Positions 55,737 to 64,000 of a DNA stretch of 64,000 nt are shown piece after piece (the first letter of the stretch is position 1; every line of letters starts with the position of its first letter). This DNA is from Alkalibacterium sp. MB6 (lineage in GTDB: Bacteria > Bacillota > Bacilli > Lactobacillales > Carnobacteriaceae_A): the NCBI RefSeq assembly GCF_009935905.1, contig NZ_PREX01000008.1, positions 1 through 64,000 on the forward strand. The letters run 5' to 3'. The position numbers and the translations under genes are program-made. The notes under the pieces are model-generated. The model was not told the DNA's origin. It saw only the letters and a program-made list of their open reading frames with translations, and made no database searches.

Positions 55737-55752
55737 TACAAAGGAAGCAATA

Positions 55753-55892
55753 AGTTCATAGAATGAGCAGGTTATTCTACGAACTCAATAACAAACCCGT
55801 TGCTTAATCGTAGAATGGAAGATTAATTGAACGAACCCAACTAGCATTTAACTCAGACATCGTCTAATACAGCGTTAGTCCAGTTAATCACT
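55753..55892. repeat. Hairpin array E: one clear and two degenerate units, 52-bp period
   Basis: Unit 1 (55753-55787) pairs AGTTCATAGAAT with ATTCTACGAACT. A decayed second copy starts 52 bp later at 55805 (TAATCGTAGAAT, then ACGAACCCAA), and weaker resemblance continues at 55857. The arm ATTCTACGAACTC is identical to array C, 11 kb away. It begins 17 bp after the uxaC terminator. Confidence 0.65.
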
Positions 55893-55977
55893 GAATATAA
55901 TATAGTAATCTAAGCGCTTCATTTTTATACTATCAATAAATAGACCGTACGTGCAGCTATACATTAGGAGGATAGGG

Positions 55978-56385
55978 ATGAAGAAGATACTCGTTGGATT
56001 AATGTTAAGTTTTTCACTACTCATCGTGGGCTGTAATCCACCGCAACCTGAGTTAAAAGGTGGTTATCAGAGTGATAAGCATTACAGTGGTCACATGGTT
56101 CAACTCTCTTTTCAACCTGAAGATGACACCTTTGTTTACTACATTGATAACCGAGAAGTGGATAAAGGAACCTATGCTTTGAAAGAACCATGGGTATATG
56201 AATTGAATGGTGACAATCAAGCGATTGACATCCACCTATCCACAGACAATTCATTTGCCCTTTATATTAATCAACTAAATGGGAATGACCCCATTATAAT
56301 GAACAATTTAGGAGATGTACCTGTGTACTTTGGTACAGAGTTCGATGACGTTGAAGAATATGAAGGTTTATTAAATGAAGAATAA
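55978..56385 (+). CDS. Small lipoprotein, unknown
   Basis: The 135-residue protein has a signal peptide and lipobox LIVGC (Cys near residue 19). The mature part is a short beta-rich domain of about 110 residues (MVQLSFQPEDDTFVYYIDNRE) with an acidic C-terminus. The start is ATG 55978, with AGGAGG 6 bp upstream; an in-frame ATG-like start at 55951 lacks a ribosome site. I recognise no family. It converges with the next lipoprotein gene, and the two share a terminator. Confidence 0.7.
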   Translation: MKKILVGLMLSFSLLIVGCNPPQPELKGGYQSDKHYSGHMVQLSFQPEDDTFVYYIDNREVDKGTYALKEPWVYELNGDNQAIDIHLSTDNSFALYINQLNGNDPIIMNNLGDVPVYFGTEFDDVEEYEGLLNEE

Positions 56386-56389
56386 TGGC

Positions 56390-56431
56390 AAAATCAGCTC
56401 CAATCCCTTGTGAGGAATTGAAGCTGGTTTT
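56390..56431 (+). terminator. Bidirectional terminator between two lipoprotein genes
   Basis: AAAATCAGCTCCAAT pairs with ATTGAAGCTGGTTTT, allowing G-T pairs and small mismatches, with A/T runs on both sides. Confidence 0.75.
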
Positions 56432-56443
56432 ATAGTTCACACA

Positions 56444-56815
56444 TTAGCCTTCTACATTTGCTAAATAAGGGATCAATTCACCATCAACATCTGCGAGCAA
56501 GATATCGCTTCGACCGGAGGCAGAATAAATGAGTGTACCGATGGGTAACTGATTAGCTGTTCCGTTCTCAAAGGCGTCAGAATTACCTGTTTGATGGGTT
56601 ATTTCAGTGACTTGATCATCAGCAGTTAAATGCAGCTCTTCTACCCAATCAGCGTGTGCTTTGTAAATGATGTTCTCATGCTGAAAAATATCTGCTTCAG
56701 GATCTAAACGTAACACCTCTTCAGCATCTATTATTGATGTATTTTCTGTGATTGAAGCGCAAGAAACCAAACTAAAAACAATACTGACTAATAAAACTAT
56801 ACGAATAAATTTCAT
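56444..56815 (-). CDS. Small lipoprotein, unknown
   Basis: The 123-residue protein begins MKFIRIVLLVSIVFSLVSC, a signal peptide with lipobox LVSC (Cys 19). The mature part of about 100 residues is acidic and polar, with no helix or motif I recognise. GGAGG precedes the ATG. It is a single gene, convergent with the lipoprotein at 55978. The two mature sequences do not look alike. Confidence 0.7.
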   Translation of the reverse strand: MKFIRIVLLVSIVFSLVSCASITENTSIIDAEEVLRLDPEADIFQHENIIYKAHADWVEELHLTADDQVTEITHQTGNSDAFENGTANQLPIGTLIYSASGRSDILLADVDGELIPYLANVEG

Positions 56816-57054
56816 TATTTACCTCCAGTATTTAATCATAGGGATATGGTTAGTATAGAGCAGAAGTGAATCATGATCAATTTGAAAGGGTATACATTTA
56901 AATGTTTAAATCGGATTATCTAGTTAATTTAGTAATAACACATTTAGCTTTACTAGTATTAAACTAACTCGATGATTAGTGTTGATGCTCTTCCTACACA
57001 AAAAGTAAGTAGAATTTCACTCTAAATTTGTCCAAAAAATGAATGGAATTCACT

Positions 57055-57071
57055 TGTAATCTAACTGTAAC
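57055..57071 (+). promoter_or_regulatory. WalR (YycF) binding box before the M23 hydrolase gene
   Basis: TGTAAT, five bases, TGTAAC is an exact match to the WalR consensus TGTWAH-N5-TGTWAH. It lies 118 bp upstream of the GTG start. A TAATAT-like -10 box sits near 57106. An inverted repeat ACCTG/CAGGT follows it at 57070-57088. Confidence 0.75.
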
Positions 57072-57188
57072 CTGAAATATAACAGGTAATCGCTAATGAG
57101 ATGGTAATATAGGTGACAAGAGCAAAACGAAATTTATTTATTGATTATTGACTATTATAAGACTATCGCTAAAAGTTGGAGGATTAAC

Positions 57189-58832
57189 GTGAAGAAAAAG
57201 ATTATTGCTGGTATTGTTTCGACTATGTTAATTGGAATAGTGTCACCGTCGTATCAAGCTGTTGTATCAGCTGAAACGAACTTGGATGAACTAATAGAAG
57301 AAAAAGAGAATGTCGAGAACCGTTCGTCTGAATTGAACTCAGTTATTGAAAGTACTGAAAGTGAAATGTCAGCATTGGAAGCGGAAAGACAAGAACTAGA
57401 GCAACATATTCAGTCTTTGCAAATTCGCATCTCTGAATTAATGGAAGATTTAACTGCACAAAGTGACTTACTTGAAAAAACAACTCAAGAAATTGAACGA
57501 TTAAATGAAGAAATTGATGTACTAAATGTACTCATTGAACAGCGTAATGATAAACTAATGCAGCAAGCGCGTGCAACTCAGACTCAATGGAACCCTGAAA
57601 ATATCATACATATGATTTTGTCAGCTGAATCGGTATCTGATTTAATTAGCAGAGTCGGCATCATTGGTCAATTGGTTTCAGCCAACCGTTCAATCGTAGA
57701 AGCACAAATGAGAGATCAACAAGCGGTGATGGAAGCTGAAGCTCAAGTCCAAGAAGAACGCGTACAGGTCGAGACACTTTTAACTGAAATGGAAGCAACA
57801 CGTGACGAATTAACTGTTCAACAAATTCAGTTAGACAATGAAATTATGTATGTAGCTGAACGCTATCAAATGAACGCAAAAGAAAAAGATCAATTTGTCA
57901 GCGAGCAATACGCTTTGGCGCAACAAGCAATGAAGTTGTCAAATGATATAGAAGTTGAAGAAGAGCGTCTTGCAGAAGAAGCACGATTAGCAGAAGAAGC
58001 CCGCTTGGCAGAGGAAGCAAGACTTGCTGAAATAGCCAGACAAGAAGAGTTGGCTCGTATTGCTGAGGAAGAAGCCCGTGCAGCAGAAGAGGCTGAGAGA
58101 AGAGCTGAAGCCGAAAGAAAAGCTCAGGCAGAAGAAGCTGACAGAAAAGCAGCAGAAGAGCGCCAATTGGCAGTGACGACACGTCGACGAAAAGAAAATG
58201 AAGAACGCGCTCAGGCTCAGTCAAAAGCTGAAGAGGAAGCGAATCGTCAAGCTCAAGCAACCGAACAACAACGAGCAGAAGAAGCAAGAAGACAAGCTCA
58301 AGCGGCTGAACAACAGCGAGCAGAAGCTGCCAGAAGAGAAGCAGCAAGACAACAAGCAGAAGCTCAAGCAAGTAAGGAAAAAGAAGAAGCAGAACGCGCG
58401 GCGAGTACACCAGCTCCGACCCCAGCACCCGCGCCCGCTGCATCTTCAACGACTTTCTTTAGACCGGCTAATGGAGCAGTAACGTCCCGTTATGGTAATC
58501 GTTGGCACCCAGTTCACGGTGGTTACCGTCTACATGCTGGAATTGATTTCCGGGGTGGCGGTTCTATCTATGCAGCTGACAGTGGTCGAGTAAGAACTGT
58601 TTCTTATGATAGAGGATGGGGTTATTACATCCGAATTGATCATGGAAATGGGTTAGAAACATTGTATGCCCACTTACAACCTAATATTGTCGTATCGGTA
58701 GGTCAAAATGTGTCAAGAGGACAAACGATTGGCACAATGGGAACCACTGGGACATCTACTGGTGTTCACTTACACTTTGAAGTACGTCAAAATGGTCGTC
58801 TAACAAATCCTGCGCCATTTTTAGGATTATAA
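57189..58832 (+). CDS. Secreted coiled-coil M23 peptidoglycan hydrolase
   Basis: The 547-residue protein has a signal peptide to about residue 30 and a PcsB/EnvC-type coiled coil (about 33-240). A second charged helical region (about 250-415) is built on repeats of the type EEARLA, encoded by 21-bp DNA repeats. A Pro/Ala hinge leads to a LytM domain (about 425-547). The Zn ligands are present: HAGIDF (His and Asp), YAHL and HLHFEVR. It cleaves peptidoglycan cross-bridges during growth or division. The start is GTG 57189, with GGAGG 6 bp upstream. The WalR box upstream fits control by WalRK. Confidence 0.92.
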   Translation: MKKKIIAGIVSTMLIGIVSPSYQAVVSAETNLDELIEEKENVENRSSELNSVIESTESEMSALEAERQELEQHIQSLQIRISELMEDLTAQSDLLEKTTQEIERLNEEIDVLNVLIEQRNDKLMQQARATQTQWNPENIIHMILSAESVSDLISRVGIIGQLVSANRSIVEAQMRDQQAVMEAEAQVQEERVQVETLLTEMEATRDELTVQQIQLDNEIMYVAERYQMNAKEKDQFVSEQYALAQQAMKLSNDIEVEEERLAEEARLAEEARLAEEARLAEIARQEELARIAEEEARAAEEAERRAEAERKAQAEEADRKAAEERQLAVTTRRRKENEERAQAQSKAEEEANRQAQATEQQRAEEARRQAQAAEQQRAEAARREAARQQAEAQASKEKEEAERAASTPAPTPAPAPAASSTTFFRPANGAVTSRYGNRWHPVHGGYRLHAGIDFRGGGSIYAADSGRVRTVSYDRGWGYYIRIDHGNGLETLYAHLQPNIVVSVGQNVSRGQTIGTMGTTGTSTGVHLHFEVRQNGRLTNPAPFLGL

Positions 58833-58840
58833 TAAAATAA

Positions 58841-58878
58841 AAAACTCTGTTCGCTGATAATAGCGAGCAGAGTTTTTT
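58841..58878 (+). terminator. Bidirectional intrinsic terminator
   Basis: AAAACTCTGTTCGCT pairs with AGCGAGCAGAGTTTT, with A and T runs on either side, between the M23 gene and the convergent ThrE-type pair. Confidence 0.92.
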
Positions 58879-58881
58879 GGT

Positions 58882-59349
58882 TTATGGCAGATAACGCTTA
58901 TCTTTAATGTCAAAGGCTCGTTTTGAAAAGGCTTGAACAATACCACTGTTCACAGAGAGTCCTAAAGCAATCGCTCCTGAAATTAAAAAGGTTTCTGTCC
59001 CAGCAGTTAAAGCGCTGGACGTATTGCCCTCAATAAACATGCGCATCATGGTATAAGCGGATCCACCGGGTACCATTGGAATAATACCTGGTATAGCGAA
59101 GACGATGACTGGCATTTTAAAACGGCGAGCGCACCATTGACTTAAAAAGGCGACAATAAAGGAGGCTGCTCCAGCACCTACAAACAAATGTGTTTCAACT
59201 TGAACCGATAAAAAGTAATAGACAATCCAGCCGGCAGCTCCTGATAAGCTCGATGCTAATATCGTCCGGCTAGGCACATTGTACAGCACACCAAATCCAA
59301 AGGCAGCCAAAAAAGCCGCTCCGAACAATGATAAGTATTCTAAAAACAT
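58882..59349 (-). CDS. ThrE-type exporter small subunit (DUF3815, YjjB-like)
   Basis: The 155-residue membrane protein has four or five helices and the family pattern VFAIPGIIPMVPGGSAYTMMR. It is the second half of a split threonine/serine exporter; the fused actinobacterial ThrE contains both halves. The ATG has AAAGGAG upstream. It is encoded 19 bp after its partner. Substrates of the Firmicutes pairs are mostly untested. Confidence 0.85.
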   Translation of the reverse strand: MFLEYLSLFGAAFLAAFGFGVLYNVPSRTILASSLSGAAGWIVYYFLSVQVETHLFVGAGAASFIVAFLSQWCARRFKMPVIVFAIPGIIPMVPGGSAYTMMRMFIEGNTSSALTAGTETFLISGAIALGLSVNSGIVQAFSKRAFDIKDKRYLP

Positions 59350-59368
59350 AAGGATCTCCTTTCACGAG

Positions 59369-60127
59369 CTATAAAAATGCAATAACCATAGCTATCCCAA
59401 TTCCAATAGCTCCGGCAGTAATGAGGGCTTTACCCACAACAGCGACTCCAGCTACTAAGTGGCCAGCCATTAAATCTCTAAAACTATTAGTGATAGCCAT
59501 TCCTGGTACCATTGACATGACGCTACCGACGATGATGGTATCGACATTCTGTCCAAAACCGACTGAAGTAAAAAAGACAACAAGTAATCCGATGAAAAAG
59601 GAAGCCACCATTTCTGCGAAAAAACTGACATTTGTTACTTTGTTAACTGATTCAAAAAGATAATGGCCCAAGGTTCCGGCTACAAAAGCTGGAAGAAAAT
59701 CAATGAATTGCCCACCGAATAACAAGGCGAAGCCAGCACAAGATAAACCAATCGCCAAGTTACGTTGGAGACGGTTAAAGTTCAGTGGTGTAGCATCAAT
59801 TCGAAGCAGTTTTTTGATGACTATTTCGGGGGCTAATGGCCTTGCTGCCAACTGTCTAGATAAATCATTGACCATTGATACTTTTTCCAAATTTGTTATC
59901 GTTTCGTTCATACGAAGGAGTTCCGTATGGTCTTGCCCGTCATCTCCTTGCACCGTCAAAATAAGAGCGGTCGGAATGACGAAAACATTCACATATTTTA
60001 ACTGATAACTTTTAGCTATACGGTATAAGGTGTCTTCGACTCGATAAGTCTCTGCACCATTTTCAAGCATCACTCGTCCGGCTTCTACGCAGACGTCTAA
60101 AATTCTTGCAACGGGATATTGCTGCAT
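59369..60127 (-). CDS. ThrE-type exporter large subunit (DUF1212, YjjP-like)
   Basis: The 252-residue protein has the DUF1212 signature MLENGAETYRVEDT near residues 20-33, a soluble N-terminal half and five helices in the C-terminal half, including GSVMSMVPGMAITNSFRD. With the next gene it forms a split ThrE-like exporter for small amino acids or dicarboxylates. AGGAGGG precedes the ATG. It is the first gene of a two-gene operon, divergent from recQ. Confidence 0.87.
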   Translation of the reverse strand: MQQYPVARILDVCVEAGRVMLENGAETYRVEDTLYRIAKSYQLKYVNVFVIPTALILTVQGDDGQDHTELLRMNETITNLEKVSMVNDLSRQLAARPLAPEIVIKKLLRIDATPLNFNRLQRNLAIGLSCAGFALLFGGQFIDFLPAFVAGTLGHYLFESVNKVTNVSFFAEMVASFFIGLLVVFFTSVGFGQNVDTIIVGSVMSMVPGMAITNSFRDLMAGHLVAGVAVVGKALITAGAIGIGIAMVIAFL

Positions 60128-60379
60128 ACCGATCCCTCCTTGTCCTTAAATAAAGTATTCCAATAGCTCTAGTATAACGATTTATATAAATTAAAGCGAA
60201 TCACATTTGACATTAAGAATCATTTAAAACGCTTTAGTATCAGCTTATAATTGACAGATTGATGGAAAGCCTTTTCTTTTAAGAATTCTAGCTAATAAGT
60301 ATGTTAAAATAGAAAGGTTGATTGCGCGGTGAAAGATTACCACTCGTTTTAATCTGGGACGACAAGCAGGAGGGTTACT

Positions 60380-62161
60380 GTGAAAGATAAATTAACGACA
60401 TTGAAACACTATTATGGCTATACTAGTTTTCGACCTGGACAAGAAGAACTAATCGATGCGATTATGAACGGAAAGGATGTAGTCGGCGTCATGCCAACCG
60501 GAGGCGGGAAGTCTTTATGCTACCAAATACCAGCTCTATGTATGGAAGGCATCACTTTGGTTATTTCCCCTCTCATTTCACTGATGAAAGACCAAGTAGA
60601 TGGTTTATTGACGATGGGAGTGAGGGCGGACTTTTTAACCAGTCAAATGAACATGGAAGAACAAAATAATACATTGAGAAAAGCAGTTGCCGGCCAATTA
60701 GATTTATTATATGTCTCCCCTGAGCGACTGGAAAATGACTATTTCTTGTCATACGTCAGTCGAATGACTGTCAATTTGATTGCAGTCGATGAGGCGCACT
60801 GTATATCCCAGTGGGGTCATGACTTTAGACCAAGTTATCAGTCCATTCCAAACGTGAGACGTATGTGTTCAAATAATCCGCCATTTGCGGCCTTTACAGC
60901 AACGGCTACAAAAAAAGTAAGGGAAGACATGGTTAACCAGTTGCACCTTCAAGAGCCCTATCAATTCACTGCCAGTTTTGATCGGCCAAATCTGACTTTT
61001 TCAATTGTCCATCCGAAAAAGAAGCAACAGGAACTGTTATCTATTTTAAAAGATAATGAAACAAGTATTATTTACTGCAATACACGGAAAAATGTCGAGC
61101 GCGTGCATCAGTTTCTTAATAAAAAAGGCTTTGCGGCGGGTTACTATCATGCGGGAATTGAACATGACGAGCGTAATCGCCAGCAAGAGGACTTTTTATA
61201 TGATAAAACGACGATTATTGTGGCGACAAATGCCTTTGGTATGGGAATTGACAAGTCAAATGTTCGTCGGGTGATTCATTATAATCTGCCACTGGATATG
61301 GAAAGTTATTATCAAGAAGCAGGCCGTGCTGGACGTGACGGGGTACCCGCAGAAGCGATACTCTTTTATTCCAGTCAGGATATCATTACGAATAACTTGC
61401 TGATTGAACAAGGCAATCACCCTCATGCAAAAAAGAACTTGAACACCATGATTACCTATTGTAAAACAGGTCAATGTTTACGTCGACGTATTTTGAATTA
61501 TTTTGATGAAGAGACAGAGTGGCAGACATGCGACAATTGCTCGAACTGTAATGGTGAAACGGAAACAATCAATGTCACCGAAGCCTGTCAAAAAATCCTG
61601 TCAAATATCTACCGTATGAAGCAATTATACGGAATGGGCTTGGTTTCAGATGTATTAAGAGGAAAGGAGATCGCTCGAATCAAACAACTAAGTTTTGATC
61701 AGCTTTCGACCTTTGGTATTATGTCTGACTATTCGGATAATGAAATAAAAGACATCATTGCTTTGATGGTGAGTGAACAGTATTTGCAAGTAGGGGGAAA
61801 TCAGTATCCTATCCTGACTTTTACTGGAAAAACGTCAGAATTACTCAAAGGCACTGTCCAGCTTTATATGATGAAGCCTGTTAAAAAAGAACCGGTTAAG
61901 GTGATGCAAAACAATCAAGACTATGATGAGGAGTTGTTTGAAGAGTTAAGGGCCTTAAGAAAATCAATCGCCCAAGAGATTGGGAAACCACCCTTTGTCG
62001 TGTTCTCAGATAAGAGTCTCATTGATATGGCGGCTACACCTCCATCAAATACGCAAGAATTTTTATCGGTTCATGGAGTCGGTGAAGCTAAGTTAGACCG
62101 CTATGGTGATGCATTTTTAGAGCTGATTTCGACTTACCAAGAAGGTAAAGCAACATCTTAA
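60380..62161 (+). CDS. recQ: ATP-dependent DNA helicase RecQ
   Basis: The 593-residue 3'-5' helicase unwinds DNA in recombination repair. It has motif 0 FRPGQEELI, Walker A MPTGGGKSLCYQ, the DEAHCISQWGHDFRPSY box, TATATKKV, QEAGRAGRDG, the RecQ Zn-binding Cys set (CKTGQCLRR, CDNCSNC), a winged helix and a C-terminal HRDC domain (about 510-585). All key residues are intact. The start is GTG 60380, with AGGAGGG 6 bp upstream. The dsdA gene follows without a visible terminator. Confidence 0.95.
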   Translation: MKDKLTTLKHYYGYTSFRPGQEELIDAIMNGKDVVGVMPTGGGKSLCYQIPALCMEGITLVISPLISLMKDQVDGLLTMGVRADFLTSQMNMEEQNNTLRKAVAGQLDLLYVSPERLENDYFLSYVSRMTVNLIAVDEAHCISQWGHDFRPSYQSIPNVRRMCSNNPPFAAFTATATKKVREDMVNQLHLQEPYQFTASFDRPNLTFSIVHPKKKQQELLSILKDNETSIIYCNTRKNVERVHQFLNKKGFAAGYYHAGIEHDERNRQQEDFLYDKTTIIVATNAFGMGIDKSNVRRVIHYNLPLDMESYYQEAGRAGRDGVPAEAILFYSSQDIITNNLLIEQGNHPHAKKNLNTMITYCKTGQCLRRRILNYFDEETEWQTCDNCSNCNGETETINVTEACQKILSNIYRMKQLYGMGLVSDVLRGKEIARIKQLSFDQLSTFGIMSDYSDNEIKDIIALMVSEQYLQVGGNQYPILTFTGKTSELLKGTVQLYMMKPVKKEPVKVMQNNQDYDEELFEELRALRKSIAQEIGKPPFVVFSDKSLIDMAATPPSNTQEFLSVHGVGEAKLDRYGDAFLELISTYQEGKATS

Positions 62162-62246
62162 GGATAGTTCTTTTTTGACCAGCCTATATATGCTACAATC
62201 AAAAAGGCGTATCCATATCAATCGTGAGAGAAAGGGAGACACGAAT

Positions 62247-63593
62247 GTGACTAACAAACATAAATTAGATTTTACGAAGTATCCACTATTAAATACGATT
62301 AAACAAGGGCAAGAAGTTTTTTGGAAGAACCCTATGTTATTGAAAACGGAAGAAGCTACAAACCAAACGGCGTATTCGGTTAAAGACATTGAAGATGCTG
62401 AAGCGCGTTTGCAACGATTTGCTCATTTTATACGTGTCGCTTATCCAGAAACAGAAGACACGAAAGGCATTATTGAATCACCTCTATCTGACATTACCGA
62501 TATGAAACAATACCTTAACAGTGTAAATGAGTCGACAGTGGAAGGTCAATTCCTACTTAAACGGGATGACTTGCTGCCGATTTCTGGAACGATTAAAGCA
62601 CGTGGAGCGATTTACGAGGTATTAAAACATGCTGAAACACTAGCTCTAAAAGAGGGTCTATTAAAGGATATCCATGATGATTACGCTTTGTTTGCCAGCG
62701 AGGCATTCCAGCGCTTTTTCTCTGATTACACTATAGCGGTTGGAACGACTGGGAATTTAGGCATTAGTGTCGGAACTATGGGTCGGCAATTAGGCTTTAA
62801 CGTAACGGTTCACATGTCTGTTGAAGCAAAACAATGGAAGAAAGATTATCTGCGTGAAAAAGGTGTGAACGTTATTGAGCATGACACGGACTTTTCAAAA
62901 GCAGTTGAAAATGGCCGAGCAGAATCTGATGCTGATCCAAAAAGCTACTTCGTTGATGATGAACATTCCGTTGAATTGTTCCTTGGCTACACAGTTGGTG
63001 GAATGAGAATGAAAAAACAATTGACTGAACAAGGCATTACAGTAGATGCGGATCATCCGTTATTCATGTATCTACCATGCGGTATTGGAGGCTCTCCTGG
63101 CGGAATCACATTCGGTCTGAAACAGGCTTTTGGTGAACACGTCCACTGTTTCTTTGCCGAGCCGACTAAAATGCCAAGCATGCTGATGGGCTTGTCTACT
63201 GAACAGTACGACAATGTCTCTGTTTTTGATTTGGAACTAGGTGGTTTGACTATTGCTGATGGTTTAGCCGTGCCTCGTACATCCGGTTTAGTAGCGAAGT
63301 TAATGAAGAACTTATTCAGTGGCGGCTATTCTGTGAAGGATGAGGTCTTTAAAGGTTTGCTTCACCGCTTGTATGAAGAAGAAGGAGTTTTCCTTGAGCC
63401 GGCTGCTGTAGCAGGACTGATTGGACCGTATCGAATGCTTAGTTCTGAAGATGGTCAAGCATACCTTGAAGAAAACAAACTGACTTCTAAATTAGCTAAT
63501 GCTACTCACATTGCATGGGCTACCGGCGGATCAATGGTACCTGTAAAAGATCGAGAAGCATTTTTAGAAGATGCTGCACGCTATCCGTTATAA
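62247..63593 (+). CDS. dsdA: D-serine ammonia-lyase
   Basis: The 448-residue PLP enzyme converts D-serine to pyruvate and ammonia. It has the Schiff-base Lys in LPISGTIKARGAIYE, the phosphate-binding loop VGTTGNLGIS, DEHSVELFLGY and PCGIGGSPGGITFG. The start is GTG 62247. An ATG two bases earlier is out of frame and followed at once by TGA; AAAGGGAG lies about 9 bp upstream. It may be cotranscribed with recQ, and a terminator follows. In a Gram-positive cell it would detoxify or use D-serine. Confidence 0.94.
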   Translation: MTNKHKLDFTKYPLLNTIKQGQEVFWKNPMLLKTEEATNQTAYSVKDIEDAEARLQRFAHFIRVAYPETEDTKGIIESPLSDITDMKQYLNSVNESTVEGQFLLKRDDLLPISGTIKARGAIYEVLKHAETLALKEGLLKDIHDDYALFASEAFQRFFSDYTIAVGTTGNLGISVGTMGRQLGFNVTVHMSVEAKQWKKDYLREKGVNVIEHDTDFSKAVENGRAESDADPKSYFVDDEHSVELFLGYTVGGMRMKKQLTEQGITVDADHPLFMYLPCGIGGSPGGITFGLKQAFGEHVHCFFAEPTKMPSMLMGLSTEQYDNVSVFDLELGGLTIADGLAVPRTSGLVAKLMKNLFSGGYSVKDEVFKGLLHRLYEEEGVFLEPAAVAGLIGPYRMLSSEDGQAYLEENKLTSKLANATHIAWATGGSMVPVKDREAFLEDAARYPL

Positions 63594-63600
63594 ATAGAAG

Positions 63601-63635
63601 AGTCTGAGGCAACTATGTCTCGGACTTTTTTTTTT
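63601..63635 (+). terminator. Intrinsic terminator after dsdA
   Basis: AGTCTGAG (63601-63608) pairs with CTCGGACT (63619-63626), one G-T pair, followed by at least nine T residues. Confidence 0.88.
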
Positions 63636-63756
63636 ACACGTAAATAAAATAAAGCCTGAATCCCAACCTTTTAGTTGAAGTGAAAGAGAAAAAAACGGTA
63701 TGATAGAAGGAAGAAACTGATTGTAGGACATACAGCTAGGGGAGAGTAAGAGATTA

Positions 63757-63936
63757 ATGAAGAAGTATAAACGTATACCACAACACGTTGGTGTCATCCC
63801 TGATGGCAATCTGAGATGGGCTGTTGGACAAGGATTAGGCAAACAAGATGGCTATAAGTATGGTATAGGCCCTGGCTTAAAATTATATGAGGCCCTTTCT
63901 TGGTATCAAGAAACAGATGTCACACTTGGTGGGTAA
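63757..63936 (+). pseudogene. Truncated cis-prenyltransferase (UppS-like) gene
   Basis: The 59-residue frame starts with a good ribosome site (AGGGGAGAG) and carries the catalytic start of cis-prenyltransferases: HVGVIPDGNLRWA (the Asp-Gly-Asn and Arg residues), then a basic segment and GIGPGLKLYE. UppS enzymes run to about 230-250 residues. Here the frame stops at TAA 63934-63936, just before the usual second strand, and no continuation is recognisable in the remaining 64 bases. It is a remnant, or a gene cut by deletion. Confidence 0.6.
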
Positions 63937-63956
63937 CTGGTTTAATAGATGTCATG

Positions 63957-64000
63957 TTATAATAGAGAATAAGCAAGGTATACGAGTATAAATTGGAGGG
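63957..64000 (+). promoter_or_regulatory. Promoter and ribosome site of a gene beyond the window
   Basis: TATAAT (63957-63962) and a terminal GGAGGG at 63995-64000 point to a plus-strand gene starting just after the window end. Confidence 0.5.

Noticed and set aside
58198-58482. Overlapping frame inside the M23 gene rich in Lys and Gln
   Set aside because: It is a by-product of the repetitive Glu/Ala/Arg codons; no ribosome site and no family resemblance.

Overview
This 64 kb window comes from a low-GC Gram-positive chromosome. The gene content points to Lactobacillales: a MalT/MapP maltose phosphotransferase pair, maltose phosphorylase with beta-phosphoglucomutase, a permease/binding-protein fusion transporter, a sortase-type surface amylase, a WalR box in front of a cell-wall hydrolase, and intrinsic terminators after most operons. 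The acidic, Asp/Glu/Thr-rich extracytoplasmic proteins would suit a salt- or alkali-tolerant Carnobacteriaceae such as Alkalibacterium or Marinilactibacillus; that placement is inference. I see no rRNA, tRNA, insertion sequence, prophage or CRISPR array.

Layout. 1-2.3 kb: a 5'-broken tandem GNAT acetyltransferase, a lipoprotein and a CorA Mg2+ channel. 2.5-5.7 kb: guaB-guaA, each with a one-base indel in an A run, and a GuaA whose glutaminase nucleophile Cys is Asp. 6.4-8.9 kb: an osmolyte/ergothioneine-type ABC transporter. 9.9-15.2 kb: an uncharacterised ABC-2 export operon with a lipoprotein and two small membrane proteins. 15.3-17.6 kb: a surface subtilisin. 17.8-19.1 kb: an orphan protein resembling the Wadjet JetD subunit, with degenerate catalytic motifs. 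19.2-21.2 kb: a GH42 beta-galactosidase.

21.4-48.4 kb is an alpha-glucan island. It holds a LacI-type regulator (MalR), neopullulanase, maltose phosphorylase, beta-phosphoglucomutase, DexB-like alpha-1,6-glucosidase, a second GH65 phosphorylase, the MalEFG transporter (no ATPase gene here), a surface-anchored amylase with two CBM41-like domains, an alpha-1,4-glucosidase, the MalT PTS permease with MapP phosphatase, and a separate GlvA/GlvC/RpiR module. Starch would be cut outside, oligosaccharides imported by MalEFG, and maltose taken up by three routes: ABC plus phosphorylase, PTS plus dephosphorylation, and PTS plus 6-phospho-alpha-glucosidase. Three promoters in the island carry the same 14-bp LacI-type operator exactly 12 bp upstream of the -35 box, and two of them share a 5'-leader element.

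48.6-64 kb: gluconate kinase, an amino-acid ABC transporter, two DUF2975 proteins with a small HTH regulator, glucuronate isomerase, two lipoproteins, an M23 cell-wall hydrolase, a ThrE-type exporter pair, RecQ, D-serine ammonia-lyase and a truncated cis-prenyltransferase-like gene.

The most unusual feature is a family of five intergenic arrays (near 9.5, 27.0, 44.2, 52.7 and 55.8 kb). Each has three tandem palindromic units at a 51-52 bp period and starts shortly after an intrinsic terminator. Stem sequences are mostly specific to one locus, but the outer arms keep an AGTT...AACT theme.
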